Shown here: positions 6,774 through 15,907 of the stretch, piece by piece
How positions within the stretch are numbered: position 1 is the first letter of the stretch
Layout of the letters: each line of letters starts with the position of its first letter
Assembly: GCA_028681135.1 (NCBI GenBank)
Contig: JAQUJC010000013.1
Location: 1-55,283 of the forward strand
DNA: 55,283 nucleotides
Origin: Kiritimatiellia bacterium
GTDB lineage: Bacteria > Verrucomicrobiota > Kiritimatiellia > CAIQIC01 > Lenti-01
Direction of reading: 5' to 3'
Position numbers and translations under genes: made by a program
Notes under the pieces: model-generated
Told to the model about the DNA's origin: nothing
What the model saw: the letters and a program-made list of their open reading frames with translations, nothing else
Database searches by the model: none

Positions 6774-7457
6774 ATGAATGTTGAACGCGTAGTCGAGCAG
6801 ATTGTGGCGTTGCCGCCGGACTGGCATGGGGCGGGATCACTCAAACCTGGCGTGTTGAAAGCGATGGCACGGCATGGGCAGGGAGTGGACTTGCGCTGCA
6901 CGGCGGAGACCGGCTCCGGGAAAAGCTCGCTGCTGTTTTCACACCTGGCACGTCGGCACCTGGTATTCGCGATGGACGACGGCAATGGCAGCGTTCGGCG
7001 AGTTCAGGACTCGCCGTTGCTACAGTCCGGCGTGGTGGAGTTCATCGAAGGGCCAACCCAACAAACGCTGCCAACCTATGACTTTAGCGAGCCCTTGCAG
7101 ATGGTCATGCTGGATGGCCCGCACGGCTACCCCTTCCCCCATCTAGAATATTATTATGTCTATCCGCATCTGGCGGAAGGCGGGGTGTTGATCGTGGATG
7201 ACATCGACATTCCCAGCATCTATGACATGTATCGATTTTTGAAGCGCGACGACATGTTTGCGCTGATCGAAGTGGTGCATACGACGGCCTTTTTTCGCCG
7301 GACGGCGGCACCGGTTTTCAATCCACTGGCCGATGGCTGGTGGCTGCAAGGGTACAATAAACGCAAGAAAATCGTGGATTGGAATCCGCTCTCGGTGGCG
7401 ACGGCGCTGGTGCCCCGGTCCATTCGTAAAGCGCTGCTCCGCAGGCTGGGGACGTGA
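6774..7457 (+). CDS. Class I SAM-dependent methyltransferase-like protein (Methyltransf_24 type)
   Basis: Likely methylates a sugar or related small molecule. The 227-residue protein shows a degenerate motif I (CTAETGSGKSSLLFSHLA, near residue 40), an acidic loop FAMDDG after the second strand, and the motif MVMLDGPHGYPFPHLEYYY with a following ADGGVLIVDDID-like strand (EGGVLIVDDIDIP), which is the usual shape of the Methyltransf_24 group found among glycan genes. The ATG at 6774 is preferred over upstream in-frame starts because the upstream residues are low-complexity Arg/Pro/Ala and the family begins near here; no strong ribosome site is visible. It overlaps the next gene by GTGA (7454-7457). 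Confidence 0.7.
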   Translation: MNVERVVEQIVALPPDWHGAGSLKPGVLKAMARHGQGVDLRCTAETGSGKSSLLFSHLARRHLVFAMDDGNGSVRRVQDSPLLQSGVVEFIEGPTQQTLPTYDFSEPLQMVMLDGPHGYPFPHLEYYYVYPHLAEGGVLIVDDIDIPSIYDMYRFLKRDDMFALIEVVHTTAFFRRTAAPVFNPLADGWWLQGYNKRKKIVDWNPLSVATALVPRSIRKALLRRLGT

Positions 7458-8389
7458 AACACTGTTCGGATACGCTGACGATCATCCTGCCGGCCTTCAA
7501 CGAGGCGGCGGGCGTGGGGGCGGTGCTGGATGGTATCTTGCAGCTTCCGGGGGCGGAGGCCTGGACGGTTCTGGTGATCGACGATGCTTCGACGGACGGG
7601 ACCGCGGACGTGTTGGCGCGCTACGCGGGGCGCATTCGCACCATTCGCCACCCCGCCACGCGCGGCTACGGGGCCTCGCTGAAAACCGGCATCATGGCGA
7701 CGCGCTCAGAAAATGTCCTGTTCATTGACGCGGACGGCCAGCATGACCCAGGGGATATCCCGGCGGTGGTGGAGGCGTTGGAGTCGCGCGAGTGCGTGTT
7801 TACCGTTCGCCCGCGCAATGCGGGCATCCCCATGGTGCGCTGGCCGGGTAAATGGCTGCTGCACCGGATGTGTAATTTTTTGGCGAACCGTAAAATCCCG
7901 GATATCAATAGCGGATTCCGGGCGGGCCGCCGCAGCATTTATATGATGATGCTGGAGTTGCTGCCGGACGGTTTTTCCTTCTCGACGACCTCGTTGATGT
8001 ACGTGATGCGCAGCCGGTTCTCCTTCATTTTTCTGCCTATCCGCTGTCATCCACGCACGGGGACGAGCCAAGTGCGCATCATATATGACGGGGTCAAGAC
8101 GGTTCTGTTGGCCTTGCGCTTGATGATGCTGTTCGATCCCATGCGGGCTTTCGGCTATCCGGCCATTGGGTTGTTTGCCGTGGGCGCGCTCTATCAGATG
8201 TATGTGTTCGTGACCTTTCGGGTGACCATTGTGGGGGGTGCGCTGCTGGCAATGCTGACGGGGGTGCTCTTGTTCTTTTTTGGATTGCTAGGCGATCAGA
8301 TTGCCTCGCTGCGCAAAGAAATCAGCTCCTTTAACTGCTTGTTGTGGGAAGACCGAGAGTCTCGTGGGGACCGAGACCATGTCGGCTAA
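7454..8389 (+). CDS. GT2 glycosyltransferase, polyprenyl-phosphate sugar synthase type
   Basis: Probably transfers a sugar from a nucleotide donor to polyprenyl phosphate at the inner membrane. The GT-A domain has TIILPAFNEAAGV, VLVIDDASTDGTADVL and LFIDADGQHDP (the DxD site) in the first 105 residues, then a region ending in about two or three hydrophobic segments (roughly residues 210-280). That combination matches DPM1/ArnC-like enzymes. The start is GTG at 7454, translationally coupled to the methyltransferase. 311 residues. The sugar cannot be told from sequence. Confidence 0.85.
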   Translation: MKHCSDTLTIILPAFNEAAGVGAVLDGILQLPGAEAWTVLVIDDASTDGTADVLARYAGRIRTIRHPATRGYGASLKTGIMATRSENVLFIDADGQHDPGDIPAVVEALESRECVFTVRPRNAGIPMVRWPGKWLLHRMCNFLANRKIPDINSGFRAGRRSIYMMMLELLPDGFSFSTTSLMYVMRSRFSFIFLPIRCHPRTGTSQVRIIYDGVKTVLLALRLMMLFDPMRAFGYPAIGLFAVGALYQMYVFVTFRVTIVGGALLAMLTGVLLFFFGLLGDQIASLRKEISSFNCLLWEDRESRGDRDHVG

Positions 8390-9557
8390 GTCACGCCTGT
8401 TGGTCGTCAGTCACGGATTCCCACCGTATTATGGCGGGGCGGAACATGCCGCAGGTCATCTGGCGGCAGCGGCGGCGGCCTCGGGCCGCTGGGATGTGGA
8501 GGTCTTAACGTCGGACATTGGCGGACGGTTGCCGTTGGTCGAAGAATGGCGTGGCTGCCACATCCGGCGCGTACCGACGCGGAAGAAGGTCTGGGCTCAT
8601 CACACGGTGGGGGAATTGCTCTCGTTTCTGATCTCTGCCAGGCGTATCGGCGGGCTTTCGAAGCCGGATTGGATGGTAGCACATTTCACCCTGCCGGGCG
8701 GCGAAGTGGCGCGCCGTTGGGCGGCGAGTGTCGGCGTACCCTATGCGGTGGTGCTGCACGGGGCGGATGTGCCTGGCGCCCAGCCGGGACGATTTGGTGC
8801 CATGTATCCCATCGTGAAACCCCTGGTGCGGCGAGTGTGGCGGCAGGCCCGGCGGGTGATTGCGGTTAGCGAGGGGTTGCGAGATTTGGCTTTGCAAACG
8901 TGGCCGGCGGGCCGCATTGACGTGGTGCCCAACGGGGTGGATATGGATTTGTTTTCGCCTGCGCCCAGCCGCACCCCATGCGACCCTTGCCCGGTGGTGG
9001 TGTGCGCGGTGGCGCGGCTGATCGAGATCAAAGGACTTCAGCATCTGATCGACGCTGTGGCACAGACGCCAGAGGCTGTGCGACGTCGCATCCGCCTGCG
9101 TCTATGTGGCGTGGGGCCCTACGAAAACGAGTTGCGGCGGCGGACCCAAGCGGTTGGCTTGGAGGCGCAGGTCACGTTTGCCGGTCTAGTGCCCTATGAG
9201 CAGATTCCCGGCGAACTGCGCGCGGCCGACGTGTTTGCGCTGCCTTCTTTGCGGGAGGGGTTGCCGCTGTCCCTGCTCGAGGCGATGGCGAGTGGATTGC
9301 CGGTGGTGGCGTCGCCGGTGGGCGGCATCCCAACGGTGATCCGCGATGGCGCTAACGGCCTGCTGGTGGCGGCAGGCGATGTGGCGGGATTGCGTGACGC
9401 CCTGGTGCGGCTGGCGGGCGATCCGGCCTTGCGGACCCGCTTGGGCGCCGCCGCCCGGCGCGATGCCGGCGCGTGGTCCTGGTCGGCTATTTGGGAGCGC
9501 TACGAAACACTGTTGTTGGAGCCGCGCCAAAGGGAAGGAGCCCGGCCATGTGGTTAA
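8379..9557 (+). CDS. GT4 glycosyltransferase
   Basis: Retaining GT-B glycosyltransferase of 392 residues. The N-terminal Rossmann domain begins LLVVSHGFPPYYGGAEHAAG with the Gly-rich acceptor loop. The C-terminal donor domain has VVPNGVDMDLF, VARLIEIKGLQHLIDA and the nucleotide-sugar motif PSLREGLPLSLLEAMASGLPV with the two glutamates of the EX7E signature. The ATG at 8379 overlaps the previous gene by 11 bases, so the genes are coupled. It sits between a polyprenyl-phosphate GT2 and an FkbM methyltransferase in one run of genes. Confidence 0.9.
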   Translation: MSAKSRLLVVSHGFPPYYGGAEHAAGHLAAAAAASGRWDVEVLTSDIGGRLPLVEEWRGCHIRRVPTRKKVWAHHTVGELLSFLISARRIGGLSKPDWMVAHFTLPGGEVARRWAASVGVPYAVVLHGADVPGAQPGRFGAMYPIVKPLVRRVWRQARRVIAVSEGLRDLALQTWPAGRIDVVPNGVDMDLFSPAPSRTPCDPCPVVVCAVARLIEIKGLQHLIDAVAQTPEAVRRRIRLRLCGVGPYENELRRRTQAVGLEAQVTFAGLVPYEQIPGELRAADVFALPSLREGLPLSLLEAMASGLPVVASPVGGIPTVIRDGANGLLVAAGDVAGLRDALVRLAGDPALRTRLGAAARRDAGAWSWSAIWERYETLLLEPRQREGARPCG

Positions 9558-10462
9558 AATTATTGCGGTCCCTGTATTTGGCGGCCCGGCGAGTGCTGTT
9601 GGGAACCGGTATCTCGTTCATCCCGCCGTTTTCGTGGATCAAGCAGGCGGCGTTGCGACGCTTGCGCGGCAGCGGGCGGGTGCCGGTGCTGGGGTCCTGG
9701 ATGCGGCGCGATGCCGGGGATCGACTGAATTTGGCGGTGAATGGCGTCTATGAGCCGGTCGATACCGCCTTTGTCGGCCGCGTGGTGCGTCCGGGCGATA
9801 CCGTGGTCGATGTGGGCGCGAATATCGGCTATTATACCTGCTATCTGGCGCGGTTGGTCGGGCCCCAGGGGCATGTGCTGGCCTTTGAACCGGCCCCGGA
9901 TTTGATCGATATTCTGCGCGACAACGTGACCTTCAACGGTTATGCAAACGTGCAATTGGAAAATAAGGCGGTGACGGAGACGACGGGCCCGCTGACGCTG
10001 TATATGGAGGCCGGGCGTCCGGAGGATAACCGTATCTTCAAGGACGAACAAGATGCCGCCATTCGTAGCGAACATGTGGTGGACGGTATCTGCCTGGATG
10101 ACAGTTCTTTTTTGCGCGAGCATCCCCCGGCCTTCATCAAAATGGACATCCAGGGCGCGGAAATTTATGCGCTTCGTGGCATGCGCCGCCTGTTGCGGGA
10201 GTCGCCGCAGGTATGCGTGCTGCTGGAATATTGGCCCTATGGTTTGCAGCGCGCCGGGTTCCGTCCGGAGGAACTGGTCGAGACCTTGCTTGAAGCGGGC
10301 CTGAACGTTTGCCGCGTGGCTGACGATGGCCAACTCGTCGCGGTTGACCCCGGCCCGTTGCAGAGTCTATGTGCCATGGGGCGTGGCCTCTATATTAATT
10401 TGGTCGCGGCCCATCCGGACCGGATGGCCGCGCTGATTGCGGAGCAGCCCCCGATAGAATGA
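9548..10462 (+). CDS. FkbM-family SAM-dependent methyltransferase
   Basis: O-methyltransferase of 304 residues, probably modifying a sugar hydroxyl. Motif I is VVDVGANIGYYTCYLARLVG near residue 83, followed by HVLAFEPAPD (motif II, acidic loop binding the SAM ribose) and the FkbM hallmark FIKMDIQGAEIYALRGM near 197. The start ATG 9548 has AAGGAG at 9534-9539 and overlaps the upstream GT4 by ten bases. The first 70 residues are basic and amphipathic and could associate with the membrane. It overlaps the downstream flippase by ATGA. Confidence 0.9.
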   Translation: MWLKLLRSLYLAARRVLLGTGISFIPPFSWIKQAALRRLRGSGRVPVLGSWMRRDAGDRLNLAVNGVYEPVDTAFVGRVVRPGDTVVDVGANIGYYTCYLARLVGPQGHVLAFEPAPDLIDILRDNVTFNGYANVQLENKAVTETTGPLTLYMEAGRPEDNRIFKDEQDAAIRSEHVVDGICLDDSSFLREHPPAFIKMDIQGAEIYALRGMRRLLRESPQVCVLLEYWPYGLQRAGFRPEELVETLLEAGLNVCRVADDGQLVAVDPGPLQSLCAMGRGLYINLVAAHPDRMAALIAEQPPIE

Positions 10463-11937
10463 ACCGACCGGGGCATGAAATGCGCGGAGCCGTGAGCGAT
10501 GCGCTCGCGACCTCCCTCGGACAAGGCGTTTGCTTCGTGGCCGGCCTGGTCTTTTCCGTTTATGTCCCGCGCCTGCTGGGGGCCGGGAATTATGGCGAGT
10601 GGATGTTGTTTCGTGGCTTAGCTCTTTTTTGGTTGTCACTGCTGTCGATGGGGGACCGCGAGGTAATGTCGAGTTTCTATGTGCCGCAGCGGGAGCACAA
10701 TTCAGACCAAGCCAGCCGGGTGTTTAAGAGTCTGGTGGCGGTTCGGTTGACCCTGCTGCCGGCAGGCTTGGCCGGGGCCCTGCTTATGCTATTTTTCTCG
10801 AGCAGCGTGTATCGTACGCCGAATGGAATGCTGTGCCTGGCGGCCACCGTCATTCTCAAGAGCCTGCAATCCAATCTGTGTACGTTGATTTTCGGCCAGC
10901 GCCGACTGGGGTGGGTGGCCATTGTGGAAGGCACCCAGGCAGTGCTGGTGCCGTTACTGGTGCTGATGTCGTTTGGCGATGGACGGGTGGCTTGGATTCC
11001 CCGGGCGGCCGTGGCGGCCGATACCCTGATTTTTGCCTTGGCGTGGGGGGTGTCCCGCTGGCGGCAGGAATGGCGGCCGGGCTGGCTGCCCTGGCGTAGC
11101 CTGATCGAGATGGTGCGCTATGCGGCCGCGATTGCGCTGGCATCCAGCGTGATTGTATCGTTGAACAATCTACTGCTATATCTGATGAATCTGCGCGGCT
11201 ATTCCTCGGCGGTGCTGGGGTGGGTGGGGTTGTCCACCCGCTGCGCCTGGGTCGTCCAAGCGGGCCTCATTGCGGTCGCCACGGCCTTGATGCCGATTCT
11301 GGCCACCGTCCAGGTGCGTCATGGGACCTCGCACATGTTCCGCTGGCAGAATTTTATTTCCCGGCTGGGCCTGGGGCTGCTGGTGCTGCTGGTTGGTAAT
11401 ATGCTCTTGGTGGGGCCGTTTTTTGTGCACTGGGTTTGGGGGGCCGAGTTTGCTCCGGTGGCGTTGTTACTGGTCGGCAGCCTGCTGGCCGTCATTCCCA
11501 TTTGGCTGGGGTCTCAGTGGATTCGCCAGTTTCTGCTGCAACGCAGCACGCGCGTCTACCTTCAGGCGGCACTGCTCTATGCGGTCGTGTTGTGCGGCTT
11601 GTTCTTTCTGTTGCCGGTCGATGCCGGCGGGTGGACACCGATCCTCGCGGTAGGCGGCGCAGGCGTTATCTTGGCAACCTATGCAGGGGTTCACGCCGCC
11701 CGTCAAGGCGCCGCCCTGTCATGGCTCTGGCGGTTTGTGCCCGTGGCCCTCTGGCTGACAGTGGCGTGGGCGTGGGCGGGGGGTGAATCGGTCATCGCCG
11801 CTAATGGGCTGCGGCTGCTGGCGTGGAACGGCGGGTTCGTGCTTTTGATTCTGGGGACGAAAGCGTTGGGGGGGCGTGAAGTCACCGCCCTGGCGCAGGA
11901 ACTCGCGCGCCGGTTGAGCGGGAAACGGGCAGACTAA
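10459..11937 (+). CDS. Wzx-type polysaccharide flippase
   Basis: Polytopic inner-membrane transporter of the MOP superfamily, 492 residues, expected to flip a lipid-linked glycan to the periplasmic side. It begins with SLGQGVCFVAGLVFSVYVPR and LLGAGNYGEWMLFRGLALFW, typical of Wzx/RfbX proteins, and has about twelve hydrophobic segments spread over its whole length. The ATG at 10459 overlaps the FkbM stop. A second flippase gene lies at 48124-49626, so the window may serve two glycans. Confidence 0.85.
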   Translation: MNRPGHEMRGAVSDALATSLGQGVCFVAGLVFSVYVPRLLGAGNYGEWMLFRGLALFWLSLLSMGDREVMSSFYVPQREHNSDQASRVFKSLVAVRLTLLPAGLAGALLMLFFSSSVYRTPNGMLCLAATVILKSLQSNLCTLIFGQRRLGWVAIVEGTQAVLVPLLVLMSFGDGRVAWIPRAAVAADTLIFALAWGVSRWRQEWRPGWLPWRSLIEMVRYAAAIALASSVIVSLNNLLLYLMNLRGYSSAVLGWVGLSTRCAWVVQAGLIAVATALMPILATVQVRHGTSHMFRWQNFISRLGLGLLVLLVGNMLLVGPFFVHWVWGAEFAPVALLLVGSLLAVIPIWLGSQWIRQFLLQRSTRVYLQAALLYAVVLCGLFFLLPVDAGGWTPILAVGGAGVILATYAGVHAARQGAALSWLWRFVPVALWLTVAWAWAGGESVIAANGLRLLAWNGGFVLLILGTKALGGREVTALAQELARRLSGKRAD

Positions 11938-11942
11938 CAAGC

Positions 11943-12830
11943 TTATTCTGTTTGTTGGAGGGCGGCGCGTCCCGCGCGCCAGCCCGACCAGAATCCGGCG
12001 GCGGCGGGAAAATTTCCGCGCAGGCATTTAAGCAGGGATTGGAACGCAATGGCGGTGAGGCTTTTCAGGTGTGGGAATCGTTCATGGTTACTCAGGAAGA
12101 GGACCAGGCTGCGGGCGCTATGGAAGGACCGCCGCCGCGGGTTGCGTCCGGTGACGGCAGAGCCGCGGTGCCAGATATGGGCCGAGTCCGCCACAGCCAG
12201 ATGCCAACCCGCCTGTCGCAGACGAACGCATAGATCGGCGTCTTCCCAGTAGAGGAAGAAGCGCTCGTCGAACAACCCCACGTTGTGCAGGGCATCGGTT
12301 CGCAACAAGAGGCAGGCACCGGTAATAAAATCTAACGGGTCGTTGGCTGCGGTGCCTAGCCGTACCGCTCCCAGCCAGGGATAGATGTGCCCCCCCCCCC
12401 AGGCTTGGATATGCCCCGGAGGGGAGTCGTCGAACACGACGCCGCCGACGGCCCCGATTTGAGGCGCTGTCTGCCCGGCGGCGACTAAGGCGGTCAGGGC
12501 GTCAGGGGCGGGCAAGGCGTCATGGTTGAGCACCCAGACCCAGGGGATGTTGTCCTGAATCGCTTGGCGCAAAGCGACATTGTTGGCACCGCCGAATCCA
12601 AGATTGTCGGTCATGGGCAGGAGGCTGACCTCAGGAAATTCCACACTCAGTCTTTCGCGTGAACCATCGGTGGACGCGTTATCCACCACGACCACGTCGA
12701 ACGCCGGATACGTCAGGTGGCGTAGACGCTGCAAGAGGCGCGCGAGGTCATCATAGGCGTTCCAATTGATGGTGACAATTCGGACGCGCGGCGCGAGGGG
12801 CGTGATTGTACTGGGCATGCCACCATTCAT
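11943..12830 (-). CDS. GT2 glycosyltransferase, rhamnosyltransferase-like
   Basis: GT-A enzyme of 295 residues. Visible motifs: IVTINWNAYDDLARLL, VVVVDNASTDGSRE, NLGFGGANNVAL, VLNHDALPAPDAL at the metal-binding position and FDERFFLYWEDADLCVRLRQ with the catalytic-base region. These are the hallmarks of the WbbL/rhamnosyltransferase group. It is convergent with the flippase, five bases apart, and divergent from the next GT4. A C11 run on the plus strand (12390-12400) encodes Gly-Gly-Gly in WGGGHIYP, so a slip would truncate the protein. A Met at position 5 is an alternative start. Confidence 0.88.
   Translation of the reverse strand: MNGGMPSTITPLAPRVRIVTINWNAYDDLARLLQRLRHLTYPAFDVVVVDNASTDGSRERLSVEFPEVSLLPMTDNLGFGGANNVALRQAIQDNIPWVWVLNHDALPAPDALTALVAAGQTAPQIGAVGGVVFDDSPPGHIQAWGGGHIYPWLGAVRLGTAANDPLDFITGACLLLRTDALHNVGLFDERFFLYWEDADLCVRLRQAGWHLAVADSAHIWHRGSAVTGRNPRRRSFHSARSLVLFLSNHERFPHLKSLTAIAFQSLLKCLRGNFPAAAGFWSGWRAGRAALQQTE
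12390..12400 (-). repeat. C11 (coding-strand G11) tract inside a GT2 gene
   Basis: An eleven-base homopolymer in frame at about residues 144-147 of the GT2 at 11943-12830. A length change would abolish the C-terminal half. Confidence 0.7.
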
Positions 12831-12868
12831 TCGCTAAATTGTAGGTGAAGGCTCGAGGGTGTACAAGC

Positions 12869-13984
12869 ATGCGAATTGGTGTATCCGCGCGCGGATTGTC
12901 GCAATCGGTCGGCGGCGCGCTCAAGATAGTGGACGAGGTGTTGCGCCGCCTCCCTGATCTGGGGGGGGGGCATGAGATTATATCCTACCAGCCGCCCGGC
13001 ACGCCGGTAATGCCAGGCGTGACCCCCGTGTGGGTCGCTGCGCCGCATGCGCTGTGGTGGGAGCAGGTGGCGCTTCCGCGCGCGCTGAGCGTGGCGCCGC
13101 CGGATGTGCTCTTTGCGCCCAAAACGCTCTTGCCGCTGCGGCTGCCCAAGCAAACTCAGACCGTGAGCCTGGTGTTGGACCTGCTGTATTTCTCGATTGG
13201 CGGCCACTATTTGCACGAGTACCGCTGGCAGGACATTGCGTATAATCGCCTGTTTTATCGGGATTCCTGCCGCCGGGCGACGGCCATCGCCTGTATCTCG
13301 GAACAGACGCGACGTGATCTGTTTGCGGTGTGTCCGGATCTGCCAGTGGAAAAGGTTCAGGTGGTGTCGCTGGGGGTGGAGATGCCCACACCGGAGGCGG
13401 TGGCAGCGGAGCGCATCGCGGCTGTTCGGGCCCGGCATCAACTTGGCAACCCCTACATTTTCTATGCGGGCAGTTTGTCGCCGCGCAAGAACATGGTCCG
13501 TGGGGTCCAGGCGTTTGCGCGCCTTGCAAACGAGTGTCCACACGATCTAGTGGTCACGGCCGGCAAATCATGGCGCGACCGGGAGGTTGAGGCCGAGGTG
13601 GATCGTTGTGGTTTGCGGGGACGCTTTCGGCGATTGGGTGTGGTGGCGGAAGACGAGCTGCCGGCACTCTATGCGGGGGCCGATGTCTTTTTCTTTCCGT
13701 CGCTGTACGAAGGGTTTGGCCTGCCGGTGCTCGAAGCGATGGCCTGCGGCTGCCCGGTGGTGGCCGCCGATGCCAGTTCGATCCCCGAAGCCGCAGATGG
13801 GGCCGCCCTCTTGGTCGATCCCTGTGATGTGGAGGCCATGACGGGCGCCTTGCGACGGATGCTGGTAGAAACAGACCTGGTCGCCAACCATCGTGAGATG
13901 GGGTATCGCCGTGCCGCTGCTTGCTCGTGGGATCGGACTGTGCGCGCGCTGCTCGATATGATGGAACAGGTGTCAGCCTCATGA
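12869..13984 (+). CDS. GT4 glycosyltransferase, mannosyltransferase-like
   Basis: GT-B enzyme of 371 residues beginning MRIGVSARGLSQSVGGA. The C-terminal half has FYAGSLSPRKNM and FFPSLYEGFGLPVLEAMACG with both glutamates of the donor-site motif, typical of the WbaZ/MtfB-like group. The ATG at 12869 gives a normal N-terminus; an in-frame ATG at 12845 would add eight residues. A G10 run at 12961-12970 encodes LGGGH near residue 32. The stop overlaps the next GT2 as ATGA. Only 38 bases separate it from the divergent GT2. Confidence 0.9.
   Translation: MRIGVSARGLSQSVGGALKIVDEVLRRLPDLGGGHEIISYQPPGTPVMPGVTPVWVAAPHALWWEQVALPRALSVAPPDVLFAPKTLLPLRLPKQTQTVSLVLDLLYFSIGGHYLHEYRWQDIAYNRLFYRDSCRRATAIACISEQTRRDLFAVCPDLPVEKVQVVSLGVEMPTPEAVAAERIAAVRARHQLGNPYIFYAGSLSPRKNMVRGVQAFARLANECPHDLVVTAGKSWRDREVEAEVDRCGLRGRFRRLGVVAEDELPALYAGADVFFFPSLYEGFGLPVLEAMACGCPVVAADASSIPEAADGAALLVDPCDVEAMTGALRRMLVETDLVANHREMGYRRAAACSWDRTVRALLDMMEQVSAS
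12961..12970 (+). repeat. G10 tract inside a GT4 gene
   Basis: Ten G in frame near residue 32 of the GT4 at 12869-13984. Any change not divisible by three would stop the protein almost at once. Confidence 0.7.
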
Positions 13985-14892
13985 ACGATCCACTGATTAG
14001 CGTTATTTTACCAACCCGCAACCGCGCCCACAGTGTATCGGCCGCGCTGACAAGCATTTTGCAGCAGACGTGGCCGAATCTGGAGGTGCTGGTGGTGGAC
14101 GATGCCTCGACCGACGGCACGGCCGAGGTTCTGAGCGACGTCACCGATCCGCGCGTCCGCTATGTGCGCCTTGAGCAGCCTCATGGAGCGAGCGGGGCGC
14201 GCAACGCCGGGATCGCAGCGGCGCAAGGCGAGTGGATAGCCTTCCAGGATAGCGACGACCTGTGGCTGCCGGACAAGCTGCGCCAGCAACTGGCATGTGC
14301 GGCGGCGCATCCGGATTGCGTGGGGGTGTATACGTCCTATTGGCGTGACGATGGCCAGAACCGTGACGCGCTGCCCCGACCGGGGCCGGGGTTGGATGGC
14401 GATGTGTTGGCACGGTTGACGCGCGGCAACTTTATTACGACACAGACCCTGATGGTCCGCGCGGATGCGCTGCGCCGCCTTGGCGGCTTTGATCCAACAC
14501 TATCGGCATTGAACGATTGGGATTTGGTGTTGCGGCTGGCGCAGCTTGGACCCATCCATTGGGTGCAAGCGCCGCTGGTGGAGTATCGGCTGCAACCGGA
14601 CAGTCTCACGGCGTCGCCCGACACATTTATCCAGAGCTATCAGCGCATCGTTGAAAAGCACCGCGCGCTCGTCGTGCCGGACGCGCGGCGTGCGGCGTGG
14701 CACTGGGCGGTGATGGGCAACCGGCTCTGTCGTGAAGGGCACCGGTCCGCCGGGCGCAAATTCATGAGTCGGGCCTGGCGCTTGTGCCCATTCGACTTCC
14801 GCTATGCCGGGGCCTGGTTTTTGTCATGGCTTCCGCCCTCTCTTTTTCGCATGCTTACTCGGGCTTATGGCAATCTCCACTCCACGATCTAA
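13981..14892 (+). CDS. GT2 glycosyltransferase (first of a tandem pair)
   Basis: GT-A enzyme of 303 residues: ISVILPTRNRAHSV, VLVVDDASTDGTAEVL, GARNAGIAAAQGEW, AFQDSDDLWLPDKL (DxD region) and LNDWDLVLRLAQLG. The first 100 residues closely match those of the next gene, including the phrases SILQQTW / SVLQQTW and DPRVRYVRL / DPRVRYLRL, so the pair arose by tandem duplication. ATG 13981 overlaps the GT4 stop; the longer in-frame start at 13921 is not needed. Its end overlaps the next gene by 26 bases. Confidence 0.9.
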   Translation: MNDPLISVILPTRNRAHSVSAALTSILQQTWPNLEVLVVDDASTDGTAEVLSDVTDPRVRYVRLEQPHGASGARNAGIAAAQGEWIAFQDSDDLWLPDKLRQQLACAAAHPDCVGVYTSYWRDDGQNRDALPRPGPGLDGDVLARLTRGNFITTQTLMVRADALRRLGGFDPTLSALNDWDLVLRLAQLGPIHWVQAPLVEYRLQPDSLTASPDTFIQSYQRIVEKHRALVVPDARRAAWHWAVMGNRLCREGHRSAGRKFMSRAWRLCPFDFRYAGAWFLSWLPPSLFRMLTRAYGNLHSTI

Positions 14893-15790
14893 CTCCACCG
14901 CCAAGATCGGCGTGATCATCCCCACCCGGAATCGGGCGCGGAGTCTGCCGGCCGCGCTGGATAGCGTGTTGCAGCAGACCTGGCGTGATCTGGAAGTGCT
15001 GGTGGTGGACGATGCATCGACAGATGACACGGCCGCCCTGATGGATGCGGTGAGCGATCCGCGCGTGCGCTATCTGCGCCTGGCGCATCCCCACGGGGCG
15101 GGCGGCGCGCGTAATGCCGGATTGAAGGAATTACATAACGAATGGATTGCGTTCCAGGATAGCGATGACCAATGGCGGCCGGTCAAACTGGAAAAGCAGA
15201 TGGCGGCGGTCGCGGAGAACCCCCAGGCGGGATTCGTCTATTGCCGATGCCGGAGAACAGTCGACGGTTCGGCCTACTTGTTTCCTCCCGCAGGGGTGAC
15301 AAACGGTTCAGGACACATTTTTGATGTGCTGCTGGGTGGGAATCTGATTAGCACGCAGACCGCCTTGGTGCGACGCGCCTGTATCGATGCGCATGGCCTT
15401 TTCGACGAATCCCTGCCGCCGCTGGAAGACTGGGAATTCTTCCTGCGGTTGTCGCGCCATTGCGAGGCCGCCTTTGTCACTGAGGTTCTGGTAGAGGCCC
15501 CATTCAGTGCTGACAGCATTTCCAAGCGCGACAGCGAATTCATCGCTTCGTTTCAGGCGATTCTGGACAAATACGCGGCCGACTTTGCGGTGCGGCCCAA
15601 CCTGCGGGCCCGGCATTTGGGCACCCTTGCGGACCGCCTGTGTCTGGCCGGGCGCTGGGACGAGGGGCGGACACATTACGCCCGTGCCTGGCGGTGCCAC
15701 CCGCGCCACGTTGGTCATGCCTTGGGGTGGGCTTTGGCGGCTTGGCCGCGGGCCTATCGACGGGTCCGCGCCTGGCGGGGCCGACGCTGA
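14867..15790 (+). CDS. GT2 glycosyltransferase (second of a tandem pair)
   Basis: GT-A enzyme of 307 residues, paralogous to the preceding gene: IGVIIPTRNRARSL, VLVVDDASTDDTAALM, GGARNAGLKELHNEW, AFQDSDDQWRPVKL, and LEDWEFFLRLSRH at the acceptor side. The N-terminal donor half is much better conserved between the two than the C-terminal half, which suggests similar donors and different acceptors. The start ATG 14867 lies within the end of the previous gene. Last gene of this plus-strand run before the secreted LamG-CBM6 protein. Confidence 0.9.
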   Translation: MAISTPRSNSTAKIGVIIPTRNRARSLPAALDSVLQQTWRDLEVLVVDDASTDDTAALMDAVSDPRVRYLRLAHPHGAGGARNAGLKELHNEWIAFQDSDDQWRPVKLEKQMAAVAENPQAGFVYCRCRRTVDGSAYLFPPAGVTNGSGHIFDVLLGGNLISTQTALVRRACIDAHGLFDESLPPLEDWEFFLRLSRHCEAAFVTEVLVEAPFSADSISKRDSEFIASFQAILDKYAADFAVRPNLRARHLGTLADRLCLAGRWDEGRTHYARAWRCHPRHVGHALGWALAAWPRAYRRVRAWRGRR

Positions 15791-15907
15791 TGAGGGGCGG
15801 GATTTTGCGTGGTGGCGCGGGTCAAGTTGTGGGTAGACACCCATCTCTCAACACCGTAAGGTGGTTTGCTGTGACGCGTGTCGTGAGCAGAAAGATTGGA
15901 GCAACGG

